The translations under genes were made by a program, and so were the position numbers. From the NCBI GenBank assembly GCA_023213315.1, contig JAKCPI010016568.1, positions 1-64,000 on the forward strand: a DNA stretch of 64,000 nucleotides, given 5' to 3'. This DNA is from Euborellia annulipes (Eukaryota > Arthropoda > Insecta > Dermaptera > Anisolabididae). Below the pieces are notes generated by a model, which was not told the origin of the DNA, searched no databases, and saw only the letters and a program-made list of their open reading frames with translations. Shown piece after piece: positions 56,203 through 64,000 of this stretch (position 1 is the stretch's first letter; every line of letters starts with the position of its first letter).

Positions 56203-56287
56203 AAATCTGGTGTGACTGGTCGCACAACACAACTTTCTCTTACATTCAGCAATTGAAGGTTGTGTTATGTCCTTGTCACACCAGATT
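56203..56287. repeat. Solo AATCTGGTGTGAC hairpin module
   Basis: AAATCTGGTGTGACTGGTCG...ACAACACAACTTTC at the left and CACACCAGATT at the right, arms mirrored. It lies between two candidate exons. Same module as 11448-11538. Confidence 0.7.
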
Positions 56288-56586
56288 ATAAATTTATTTG
56301 GTCATTCTTTTATATCGTTGGATAAAAAAGTGAGAAGAGATCCTTATTGAGGTTATCTTTTGCAGGATGTGTGTCTCATCAGTGCATCTGTGATTTGAGC
56401 TGAGAAGCTGAGACTTCGAGCGACCGGGGGGGAAGATCTCCGAGAATCAAAAAAGGTAATATTTCGCATGGTGCAAGAATATAAAAGGGTTAGATGTTTT
56501 TTGGCTGTGGAGATTTATTCAGGATTCGCAGGGACTTTGCAGCCAGGAGATTAAATAAAAAATCTTTTATTTAATTTTTATTTGCC

Positions 56587-56622
56587 GACGTTTCGGTCGC
56601 CAATCACGACCTTCTCAGGGCC
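56587..56622 (-). ncRNA. Hammerhead motif in PLE terminus
   Basis: Minus strand: GGCC-CTGAGAA, stem II GGTCG-TGATTGG-CGACC (perfect), GAAACGTC, then GGC. Stem I is GCC/GGC. One core base differs (CTGAGAA against CTGANGA). Confidence 0.6.
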
Positions 56623-56979
56623 TATGATCATAACATTTATTAAAAAATTGATATTAAATTACAATAAGAATACATAATCGATAAATATCAGATGTACTTA
56701 CAAATATTGTTAATTATACACGATCTTAGGTATCTTATTATTCATTGCAATTAAACACAATTTCTTTTTTAACTTTGATATGTACAAAATGTTATCATTT
56801 ACTTGCTGCTCGGAGGTCTCTTCCTCAAATGATACACTGAACTCACATTTATTATTTTTTTATACAAATCTTAAAATAAAATTAATCCCGCTTTAGTTAT
56901 AAATAATACATTCAATTTGAGGAATATTTTTTATGCTAATTAAATTCGGAAACTTTTATCTAATATAATATTTTACAAA

Positions 56980-57591
56980 TTAAATCTTAATGAATTTTAA
57001 AATATTCTCATATAGGGCACTAAGACTTTGGATGTCATCTCTAAAATTGCAGGCCACATCTTGATATTTTTGTATTGCGATCATTTCTATAAATTCACGC
57101 CGAAAGTGATTTCTGTCCTGGTATAAAATCTGGAAATTTTCAAAATCAAATCTGTGCCATGAATCCATAGCGTGGGTGGCGAGGGCAGTAGATGTTTTTT
57201 TGTTTTTTATTGTTAGCTGGTGTTCCCTTATTCGATCCGATATTTTCCTCTTGGTGGTGCCTATATAACATTTTTCACACATTTCTTCATCATTACCTAT
57301 GCAGTTTATTTTATATACCACCCCTACTCTCTCAGTATTTTTAATTGCCTCCTTCTGATTATATAGAAATTTTAATGTGTTGCTACTGCTGTAGGCAATT
57401 TTTATATTTTCACTTTCTAACACTTTTTTCAAATCATAACTTAGAGAGGGGTGAAAGTCGAGGCTGAAATAAATTTTTTCCCTTTTCGATTCTATTTCAT
57501 TTTTATCGGATTTTGGATTTCTGACTTCTTGATTTATGGATGAAATGATTTTATTCAGCATAGATTTCGTGTAACCATTTTCTATACACAT
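56980..57591 (-). CDS. GIY-YIG endonuclease region of a Penelope-like element
   Basis: 203 codons from the first Met. The frame is open ~50 bp further upstream (NVFWPKNLKIIEKM), so the Met is internal. Residues 90-95 GVVYKI (GIY element), a cysteine cluster C97...C105-EK-C108, 109-115 YIGTTKR (YIG element), R120-I-R-E-H124, H140, and RREF(I)EM near 164-170 with the catalytic glutamate region fit the PLE endonuclease that nicks target DNA. The first ~85 residues correspond to the linker after the RT thumb. Ends FIKI-stop, 400 bp before the hammerhead. Intact as a domain, but the RT upstream is broken, so autonomous function is not expected. Confidence 0.85.
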   Translation of the reverse strand: MCIENGYTKSMLNKIISSINQEVRNPKSDKNEIESKREKIYFSLDFHPSLSYDLKKVLESENIKIAYSSSNTLKFLYNQKEAIKNTERVGVVYKINCIGNDEEMCEKCYIGTTKRKISDRIREHQLTIKNKKTSTALATHAMDSWHRFDFENFQILYQDRNHFRREFIEMIAIQKYQDVACNFRDDIQSLSALYENILKFIKI

Positions 57592-57649
57592 TTTTTCTAT
57601 TATTTTTAGATTTTTTGGCCAAAAAACATTATTGCTGATGGCTGCATTC

Positions 57650-57870
57650 TAGTAATCAAATTTTTATTGCATTTATTTTTTGATGAGTGGCTGGAGAGAT
57701 TGTGAGTGTAGTAGTCGTGAGGTCTGTGTTGTTTTTCTGTACCAATCAACAGCAAAGTCCCATTTGATTGCCTAATTATTGTTGAGTCTAGGAAATTTAT
57801 TTTATTTTCATTTTCTATTTCGACGGTAAATTTTATGTTCTTATCATATTTATGCAGAATGTCAAAGTTT
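57650..57870 (-). pseudogene. PLE reverse transcriptase C-terminal remnant
   Basis: The minus strand translates to KFTVEIENENKINFLDSTII, RQSNGTLLL, and in another frame DWYRKTTQTSRLLHSQS. This is the PLE order E-x-E-x-N-xx-INFLD...WYRKPT. The change of frame between the two parts shows a frameshift. The catalytic YADD-type region should lie upstream and is absent. Confidence 0.7.
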
Positions 57871-58086
57871 CATTAATTTTTTCCTATTTAGGGAATTGAT
57901 CTTATTGTAAAATTGTAAATCTCTCTCTAATAAAGGTTCGATAAAAGGAGGTATATAGGGAATGATTTTATAACTAAAGGGGATTAATTTTATTTTAAGA
58001 TTTGTATAAAAAAATAATAAATGTGAGTTCAGTGTATCATTTGAGGAAGAGACCTCGAGACAAGTAAATGATAACATTTTGTACAT
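57862..58086 (-). pseudogene. PLE N-terminal fragment
   Basis: 74 codons: MYKMLSFTCLEVSSSNDTLN...IPPFIEPLLERDLQFYNKIN and stop. It starts inside the right inverted terminal copy. In the left copy the same stretch is also recognisable (mirror of 56785-56885). It is probably the start of the PLE polyprotein followed by the internal deletion. Confidence 0.5.
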
Positions 58087-58242
58087 ATAAAGTTAAAAGA
58101 AATTGTGTTTAATTGCAATGAATAATAAGATACCTAAGATCGTGTATAATTAACAATATTTGTAAGTACATCTGATATTTATCGATTATGTATTCTTATT
58201 GTAATTTAATATCAATTTTAATAAATGTTATGATCATAGGCC

Positions 58243-58262
58243 CTGATGAAGGTCGTGATTGG
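58243..58262 (+). ncRNA. Truncated hammerhead in right PLE terminus
   Basis: GGCC-CTGATGA-AGGTCG-TGATTGG and then the sequence changes, so the second half of stem II and GAAAC are missing. The core of this half is intact (CTGATGA), unlike the left copy. Confidence 0.7.
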
Positions 58263-58479
58263 ACAAAATAAAAGGGGTTAGATTAGTTTTTTTAAGATGT
58301 ATTTTTTTCAGCTGACCCAAAATAGGATTAGGTCTTTTTTTAAATCAATTAATAAATCAGTAATTAAATATTTTTCTAATAAAAAATTTTCATAAATGTT
58401 TGATTTAATAAATAAATTCAAAATAGAGATAATTTTAAATTTAATCCAGTGTTCTTTTGTTTGCGAAAAGACGTCTTTT

Positions 58480-58690
58480 TATGACGCAAAGGGAGTCTAT
58501 ATGTTTTTGAATCTTAGGTGGGTTTGAGGTGGCTCTATGGGTACACGAGACTCAGAGAGGGATGCCGTTTTTCCAGGAATAGCCTGTATGTAAATAACGC
58601 ATACCCTTAAGGCCAGGGACAGGCCCGAGGGCCCCGCCGATCTGATGGTGGGGACCGGGCAAATACAATTACAATTCGTTCGTATTTCTA
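58480..58690. other. GC-rich complex block within the transcript region
   Basis: About 200 bp of balanced sequence with GGACAGGCCCGAGGGCCCC palindromic content. TTTTTCCAG|GAATAG (58573-58588) is acceptor-like. It could be another exon or a conserved element. Confidence 0.25.
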
Positions 58691-58923
58691 ATTAGGTAGG
58701 ATCTCTTTCAAGAAGCCCCCTGGTCTCTCGTTTACTCGGAATCCAAAAAATCACGTTCATTCTCACTGATATGATTTCTTCAGGCACCCGACTTAGGGTT
58801 TTTCGAATTATAAATTGCAATTTTTTTTGAAATTTTTCATACTCCTTTTGATGCGAATAATAAAAAGAATTGTTCGTGAGGCACATTATGTTTGTTGCTT
58901 CCGAATTTTGTTTTTGTTTTATT

Positions 58924-59480
58924 TTAAAGAAAAAGAAGTCTTCAAGATTAAGTATTACGCGAAATTTCAATAAGTAAGTAAATTTCATATACAATATTAA
59001 AATAAAATGAACAAAATTAATTCAAATTTTTTATTTTTCAGATGACTGGTATTTCCTCGGCGTTATTTTTTTCATCTTGGTTAAATAAAAACATAAACTC
59101 ATTTAATAATACAGATGAAGGAAACATTTTGGGTTGAGTGTATCAACATCATCTATTGATATCTACTCATCGAATTTTGTTGTTTTGGAGCTTTTAATAC
59201 ACAGTAAGTAAATACAAATTAAAGGCACCTTTTAATTTGCCCTTTGAGAGTTAGCTACGCCACTTTTATTTCTTACAACCGCGAACACATTTTTTAAAAT
59301 GAATTTTTTATAATATATTTTATAAAGTGAAGTGAAGTGTAAAATAAAATAAAATAAGAACAAGAAACCTTCAAGTTTAATTTTGAAAGCAACAAAATTT
59401 CAAAAGTAAGTAAATTTTCATTAAGTGTTAAAATCTAAATATGGAAACTATAACAATATTTTTGTTTTTAGGTAAATTAA
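58924..59480 (+). repeat. Tandem duplication of an exon-donor-intron unit
   Basis: 58936-59041 (CTTCAAGATTAA...AAATTTCAATAAGTAAGTAAATTT...) and 59370-59471 (CTTCAAGTTTAA...AAATTTCAAAAGTAAGTAAATTTT...) are similar through the donor GTAAGTAAAT. The acceptor/start pairs TTTTTCAGATGACTGGTATTTCCT (59034) and TTTTTCAGATGACGTATTTCCTT (59624) are also similar. This suggests unequal duplication of a transcript module. Confidence 0.5.
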
Positions 59481-59844
59481 TAATCTATTGACAAGATTTG
59501 TCGTTTTGCCATACTCCAGTTCTTCCGGGCACGGCCAAATCATCATTTGTCAGGGTAAGTGGGCTATGAGGGGAGGAGGAGGCCAAAAAAAAGAAAAAAC
59601 AATCTTTCACAACAAATTTTATATTTTTCAGATGACGTATTTCCTTGACGGGTTAATTGGACGGAGTTTTCTCCTAATTTTTGTTTCCTCAGTGCGATCT
59701 TATTGAGGCGGGGGGGGGGAAGGGGGTATTTTATTTCTTCCTCATCACGTCGTCTGAAAACTTCTCATTGTAATCTGACTATAAACCTCTACAATTCTTT
59801 CATTTTTACATAGAGAATAAAGTCATTATGAATTAAACTCACTT

Positions 59845-60690
59845 ATTTTTATTGTCATTATGAATTTGCATTTAGATACTGTATTTATTGATTAGTGTGT
59901 TAAAATATTCACTTATTAATAAAATTATTATAATATTTCACTAATCCCCTTTGGTAATTCTTCAATAATTATTCACAAATTTTAACACCATAGAGTTAAT
60001 AAATACGCATGAGAATTTATAATAAAGTACTATTTTTACCCTATGATAATAATAACTAGGCTCGTATATCAATTATTTATTATTATTTTACTATTATTAG
60101 AAAATGCAAAAATTGCTTTCTATCAGAGGTGAATGATAAATTTGTGATAATTTCCTTCACTCGTCAAATGTAATAAATAAAAAAATGGAGTCGATTCCAT
60201 CTAAATTGTTTCCATTAATTTTTCTTATCAACAGAATATTTCAATTTTTTTTTTTTTTTTTTCTTGAAAATTATCTCGTCTCTTTTTTATTTTTTTAATC
60301 AAATTCATTTTTAGAAATGATTATAGTCATAGACTCAACTAGTAAAAATCTCCTTTTGTTGATGTCTCCCCAAATCAGTGGCATGACATCATCTTTAGTC
60401 AGAGAGTGTTGGCAAAACATAGAAACCCTTATCTATTGTACATGTATACTGATTAATCAAAATGCAAATTTTATATAATAATAATAATAGGCCCGATTTT
60501 TATTATATAAAACAACCTAAAGCTTATTATTATAAAATTTGCATTTAGAGCTTGATCTCTTCAAAGTATCTGCTTTAAACTGATTATTGTTATCATAGTT
60601 AATCCGCTCGGTAAAACTGATAATAGACTTCTTATATTATAGTCTCTATTTGAGATATATTCAATCTTTTTCTTGTTAAAATATCCACAT
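59845..60690. other. AT-rich intergenic stretch
   Basis: ATGCAAATTTTATATAATAA (60460) and its mirror TTATTATAAAATTTGCAT (60529-60546) form a foldback. No gene. Confidence 0.4.
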
Positions 60691-60699
60691 CAATTATCT

Positions 60700-60890
60700 T
60701 AGTTTTGTTAGGGCTTTTACGCCATCTGAGGCCATATAGGCCCCGGCTCTATTTATTTCAATTGATTGGTATCCATTTCAAATAAAAATAATTTTTTTCT
60801 TTAAAGTAACTGGTTTGTTCGAGATGATCAATATATTTTTTCCCATGGGATGGGTTGCGAACTCTCGATCTTTGGCATCAGAACCAAAAG
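60700..60890 (-). mobile_element. Diverged SINE fragment
   Basis: GGGCTTTTACGCCATCTGAGGCC, a broken palindrome (GATTGGTATCCATTTC) and GGATGGGTTGCGAACTCTCGATC, in SINE order. Confidence 0.45.
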
Positions 60891-60900
60891 TCAGTGAAAA

Positions 60901-61110
60901 TGAAATTTTATTATAGACCATATTTGTATTAATTATTTATTAAAAATATAAATACTGTACAAAGTTTCGACTGTTTATTCTGCAGTCGTTTTCGACTCAG
61001 TTCACTTGAGTGAGACGACTGCAGAATAAGCAGTCGAAACTTTGTACAGTATTTATATTTTTAATAAATAATTAATACAATATATGGTCTATAATTAAAA
61101 ATTTCCATAA
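60901..61110. mobile_element. Near-perfect foldback of PLE/hammerhead type
   Basis: ~95-bp arms (ATAGACCATAT...TACTGTACAAAGTTTCGACTG and complement) flank a ~30-bp centre. Each arm has a stem II-like GACTGC-AGAATAA-GCAGTC followed by GAAAC, but the CTGATGA core has decayed (TGAGAC). Same family as 20337-20470. Confidence 0.65.
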
Positions 61111-61139
61111 TAATAGTAAGACAAACCACAAAAGCTTTA

Positions 61140-61800
61140 ATAAACATATAATACTTTTTAAAGATCATCTAAAAAATAGTTCATTTATGAATTTTAAACA
61201 AAATCGTTGGAGCGAATTTTGAGAAAATCGAAAAAAACTAAAAAAAGTACATCAGTAAAGTACTAGTACTTTTTGGCCGATTTTGTTCAAAATCTTGTTT
61301 TCACCACTTGGGAAGCTGCCTAACTTAAATATAAAATTTCAACCTCGTAGCTCTTTTAGTTCTGACAGTGAGATATTTTGTTCACAGACAGACCATGTCG
61401 CGAAAACCGCTTTTTTGGATTCAGGGGGCCTTAAAACGTGAAGACAGTGGCGGATCCAGTGGGGTTTCTCGGGGGGGAGGTAATCTGGTGTGACTGGTCG
61501 CACAGCACACAATTTTTTCTTATCGGTAATTTAAAGGTGCATTGTGTAGTTGTTTATCAGCATATATATACAAATCAAATTTTTAAGTATTAGTTTTTAA
61601 AATTTTGTATTAAAAAAATAAAAATTTTTCCCCAATAAATATATTTTTCTCAAGTCTTGGGGGGGGGGTAGGGTAATTACCCCTTTACTCCCCCCTTGTA
61701 TCAACCCTTGCGTGAAGATCCATCAAAATCTCGACATCGAATTTTTGACATGAATCCAATACTTTCTCTCTATATATTTCATATATAGGGTAAGAGAAAG
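61140..61800 (-). repeat. R1 repeat copy with hAT insertion
   Basis: Reverse order: AAAGATCATCTAAAAAATAG, TTTTGAGAAAATCGAAAAAA, GTACATCAGTAAAGTACTAG, CAGACCATGTCGCGAAAACC, CGTGAAGA, [hAT], TCCATCAAAATCTCGACATCG, TTTTGACATGAATCC, GTAAGAGAAAGTA. It lacks the terminal hairpin at the left. Confidence 0.75.
61445..61710. mobile_element. hAT MITE inserted in R1
   Basis: Left end CAGTGGCGGATCCAGTGGGG, right end CCCTTGTATCAACCCTTG. The perfect 8-bp duplication CGTGAAGA (61437-61444, 61711-61718) is R1 sequence, and excision of the element restores R1. The interior holds half of the hairpin module (AATCTGGTGTGACTGGTCGC). Confidence 0.85.
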
Positions 61801-62435
61801 TAATAAATTAAATAACGTTTGTAAAAATATTTTATTAAAAAAAAAAATTTATCAGTCTTCTTAATACCTTTGATATTTCATAGGTAATATCGGTGAGGTA
61901 AATGGTTTTATTTAAGGAATTTGAGGATGTATTTAATTCCACTGTCTTGTATCACGAGACCATGTTCGTCTTTCTTAGTCGAAAACGGAACAAATCTATG
62001 GAATAAAAATTTCCGGATAATTTTTTATCCTTTTAAGAGAGTCCATTCTTCCTGGACGTGATCGCATAGCGCTAAAATTTATCATTAAAACAGTATTGAC
62101 TTAAAAGATAAATTTGATTTCATTAATTTTTCATCTTCTAAATTGTATTATGCAAAATCATCAAACCTTCATTATAAATTAACTAAATATGATAGGCTTT
62201 TATGAGTATAAATGTTATATAAATAATCCATTCATTATTCGTTATTTTTTTAATTTTCAAAAACAAAAAAACAAAAAAATAAAAGAGTAAAAAATGATCA
62301 TGAAAATGAAATAAATTAATTATTGTTTATTTGTAATTATTTGTAATCAAAGATGAGAGGAGATGCTAGTAAATAATAATTAAATCGAATGAGTATTTAT
62401 TATTTATAATAATTAATCGAAACTAACCCTGGTAG
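61801..62435. other. AT-rich intergenic stretch
   Basis: Nothing supportable seen. Confidence 0.4.
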
Positions 62436-62439
62436 GAAT

Positions 62440-62920
62440 TGAATGTGACAATTGGCCGAACCTTGGGCCAGTTGTCATTGCGAGCTTGAGTAGTGACCAT
62501 TGGGAAGCCTGGTCGAGGTTGGTCATCGTCTCCCAAGGCTCGGTTAATACTATTGGGCAACCTGGTCGAGGTTGATCAAGGTGCCCAAGGTATATATTAT
62601 TAAACCAAGCTTGGGAAGACGATTGGAAAGCCTGGTCGAGGCTGGCCAATGGTCCTACCCAAGCTCGGTTATAATATAATACATTGGGCAAGCCTCGGTC
62701 AGGTTGGTCCAATCGTTTCCCAAGGCTCGGTTTAATAATAAAATACCATTGGGCCAAGCTTGGATCAAGCCTCGGACAGGTTGCAATAGTATTAAACCGA
62801 GCCTTGGGAAGACGAATGGAAAGTGGACCGAGGCTTCCCAATGGTAATATATTATTAAACCGAGCTTGGGTAGTGACCATTGGGAAGTCGGACCAGGTTG
62901 GCCCAATGTAATTGACCATC
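62440..62920. repeat. Bidirectional minisatellite
   Basis: Units of ~60 bp built from CCCAAGGCTCGGTTTAATA, CATTGGGCAAGCCTGG and GGTCGAGGTTGGTCAA occur in both orientations (for example CCGAGCCTTGGGAAGACGAA at 62798). The array can fold on itself. The 169-codon minus-strand frame spanning it is a by-product of the repeat unit and not a protein gene. Confidence 0.75.
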
Positions 62921-63139
62921 ATGTAATTAAAAAAAAAAATTAAATTAAATCAAGTACTATTAATTGAAAAAAACAGTAATATATATTTTAAATCTGGTGA
63001 TTGTTTGATAAAGTTTATTTAGCTAAAATAAAAGGCAAATCAAATAGTTAAAAGAGAGTCATATCAATATAACAACTGTGTACAGAGGTAAAGATTGACA
63101 AATGACAAACAAAACAAAAAGTCGAGTTCAAATCTCACG

Positions 63140-63320
63140 AGAAACAACTTTTTTTTCCTCGAGGTTGGATCGACCATCCATTTTTTATTTTCCAAGGTTG
63201 GGCAACCTTGGTTTTTTGATTCTCGAGGTTGGGCAACTTGGTTTTTTTGATTCCCAAGGTGGGTACATTGTTATCATTCCAAGGTTGGACCAAGCTCCAA
63301 TGGTAGACAAGGTTGAATCA
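63140..63320. repeat. Related CCAAGGTTGG minisatellite
   Basis: CCAAGGTTGGGCAACCTTGG (a palindromic unit), TCGAGGTTGGGCAACTTGG and CCAAGGTTGGACCAAGC alternate with T-rich spacers of ~20 bp. Clearly related to the array at 62440-62920. Confidence 0.7.
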
Positions 63321-63399
63321 ATGTAGATTGGTAAGTGGTGAGGGAATTGGAACAGGGTAAATAACAAAAAGCTGGCGAATGGTAATTAAAAAGGCTCAA

Positions 63400-63745
63400 T
63401 TCGTATCGATCGGCGGGGGGGGGTGTGGAATAATTAATGGGGTTGGCTGCAGGGTGGCTGAGATGTCTCCTGACGTGCGTGTCAGGTCGTCAGGCTGATT
63501 CCCTTCCTCCACCTAATGGCTAGGTGTGGTCACAGCCGGCAACCAACGCCCTTGCGACCCTTAAGGGCAATTAGGCGCCGCCGCTTGATTGATAGACACG
63601 GCAGCCGGAAATTGCTATTTTTAATGCATCTTTGCCTTCCACCCACCTTGCGACGATGACCTAAATCTGACGGGAGCACGTGGATGATTTCATGGTTGAA
63701 GAAGTGTCGTCGTCTTAGCTCTCTCTCGGGAGAACTCGTTTAAGA
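63400..63745. promoter_or_regulatory. GC-rich block, candidate conserved regulatory element
   Basis: Balanced, complex sequence after a G run. It includes CCTGACGTGCGTGTCAGG (imperfect palindrome, 63470-63487), GGTGTGGTCAC (Runt-like), TTGATTGATAGACA (PBX/Meis-like), GAGCACGTGG (E-box) and TAATGCATC. No open frame with gene character. An enhancer or promoter near a developmental gene is possible. Confidence 0.3.
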
Positions 63746-64000
63746 GCTCCTTCAAACAGACAATGTTTCTAAACCTTTTTCATTTTTGATTAAAGGGAAA
63801 ATATCAAGATTTTTTTTTGTTTGTTTCTCCTCTCACTAATTTTTTAGTAGTATTTCTGGCGTAGACTTTATAATTATTTGAACTCTGTTTTTTTTTTTTG
63901 CATTGAAAATTAAATATTCTCTCTTTGTACTTCGTCCTTTTGAACACTTGTCATAGTTGCCAGCGGAAAAGCCACCTAAAAGCTTAAGAAACACTGGATT
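63746..64000. other. AT-rich right edge
   Basis: Nothing supportable seen. Confidence 0.4.

Larger units (their letters stand above)
56587..58262 (-). mobile_element. Penelope-like element, internally deleted, inverted termini
   Basis: Coding sequence on the minus strand is flanked by ~290-bp inverted copies of the same terminal sequence (56587-56888 and about 57977-58262). Both carry hammerhead motifs, the right one cut off at 58262. In the coding direction there is an N-terminal piece (58086-57862), a frameshifted C-terminal RT piece (about 57870-57650) and a GIY-YIG endonuclease (57591-56980). The catalytic RT centre is deleted. Inverted or tandem pseudo-LTRs with hammerheads and a GIY-YIG domain are established PLE traits. 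AAAAGGGTTAGAT left (56487) and AAAAGGGGTTAGAT right (58270) may reflect a target duplication. Confidence 0.85.
55544..59840 (+). ncRNA. Candidate spliced, polyadenylated non-coding transcript
   Basis: Several plus-strand segments have paired splice signals. First exon: initiator-like TTCAGTC (55541-55547) to donor AAAG|GTAATT (55688). Exon 56366-56455: acceptor TTATCTTTTGCAG, donor AAAAAG|GTAATA. Possible exon 58930-58973 (donor GTAAGTAAAT). Exon 59042-59203: acceptor TTATTTTTCAG, donor ACA|GTAAGTAAAT. Exon 59472-59554: acceptor TTTGTTTTTAG, donor CAGG|GTAAGTGG. Last exon from 59632: acceptor ATATTTTTCAG, AATAAA at 59816-59821. Frames in these exons are short (at most 31 codons after 59042), so I call it non-coding or a long 5' UTR. 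A PLE sits in an intron. Confidence 0.4.

Noticed and set aside
62413..62922. 169-codon minus-strand open frame
   Set aside because: It lies wholly in the minisatellite, its peptide repeats with the DNA unit, and other frames on both strands are open too.

Overview
This is an AT-rich, repeat-dense piece of animal (metazoan) nuclear DNA. The content points to an arthropod-like genome: tRNA-derived SINEs, hAT, Tc1/pogo and Harbinger-type non-autonomous transposons, a jockey-like LINE and Penelope-like elements (PLEs). A parasitic copepod such as a sea louse is my guess from the overall character, but nothing in the sequence proves the species. There is no bacterial-style gene organisation, no CRISPR array and no convincing complete host protein gene. 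Almost every open frame is a chance frame in low-complexity or repeat DNA. The real coding matter is a 454-codon reverse-transcriptase ORF of a 5'-truncated LINE (38191-39555, 18-bp target duplication), a decayed LINE C-terminus (41671-41985, minus) and a PLE remnant with a GIY-YIG endonuclease (56980-57591, minus).

Layout. 1-3400: a decayed hammerhead at the left edge, old repeats, and a possible last exon of a small membrane protein (3066-3199). 3.7-13 kb: a run of dateable insertions: Harbinger-like (3779-4812), pogo-like with a hAT inside it (5134-5974 / 5446-5840), a SINE (6889-7172), a 1-kb TIR element (7210-8230), a SINE (11059-11334) and a hAT (12460-13061), with a promoter-like block near 9.2 kb. 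13.3-17.1 kb: two nested transposon pairs. 17.4 kb: a CRE plus X-box promoter-like block. 18-37 kb: foldback elements with hammerhead ribozyme motifs, mixed with copies of a ~680-bp hairpin-ended repeat (called R1 here) and small DNA transposons. 38-52 kb: LINEs, hammerhead foldbacks, SINEs and R1 copies. 55.5-59.8 kb: a candidate spliced non-coding transcript with a PLE lying in one of its introns. 60.9-63.3 kb: a hammerhead-family foldback, R1 with a hAT inside it, and a bidirectional minisatellite. The right end (63.4-63.75 kb) is a GC-rich block that may be a conserved regulatory element.

Most notable system: a set of hammerhead-type motifs (CTGANGA - stem II - GAAAC - GTC), many in head-to-head inverted pairs, spread over the window. 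One sits inside a PLE with GIY-YIG coding sequence and others are in short foldbacks with no coding capacity. Hammerheads in PLE terminal repeats are established knowledge. The compact non-coding foldback versions, especially the 129-bp one at 18232-18360, look like non-autonomous, retrozyme-like derivatives. All cleavage and mobility statements are inference from sequence.
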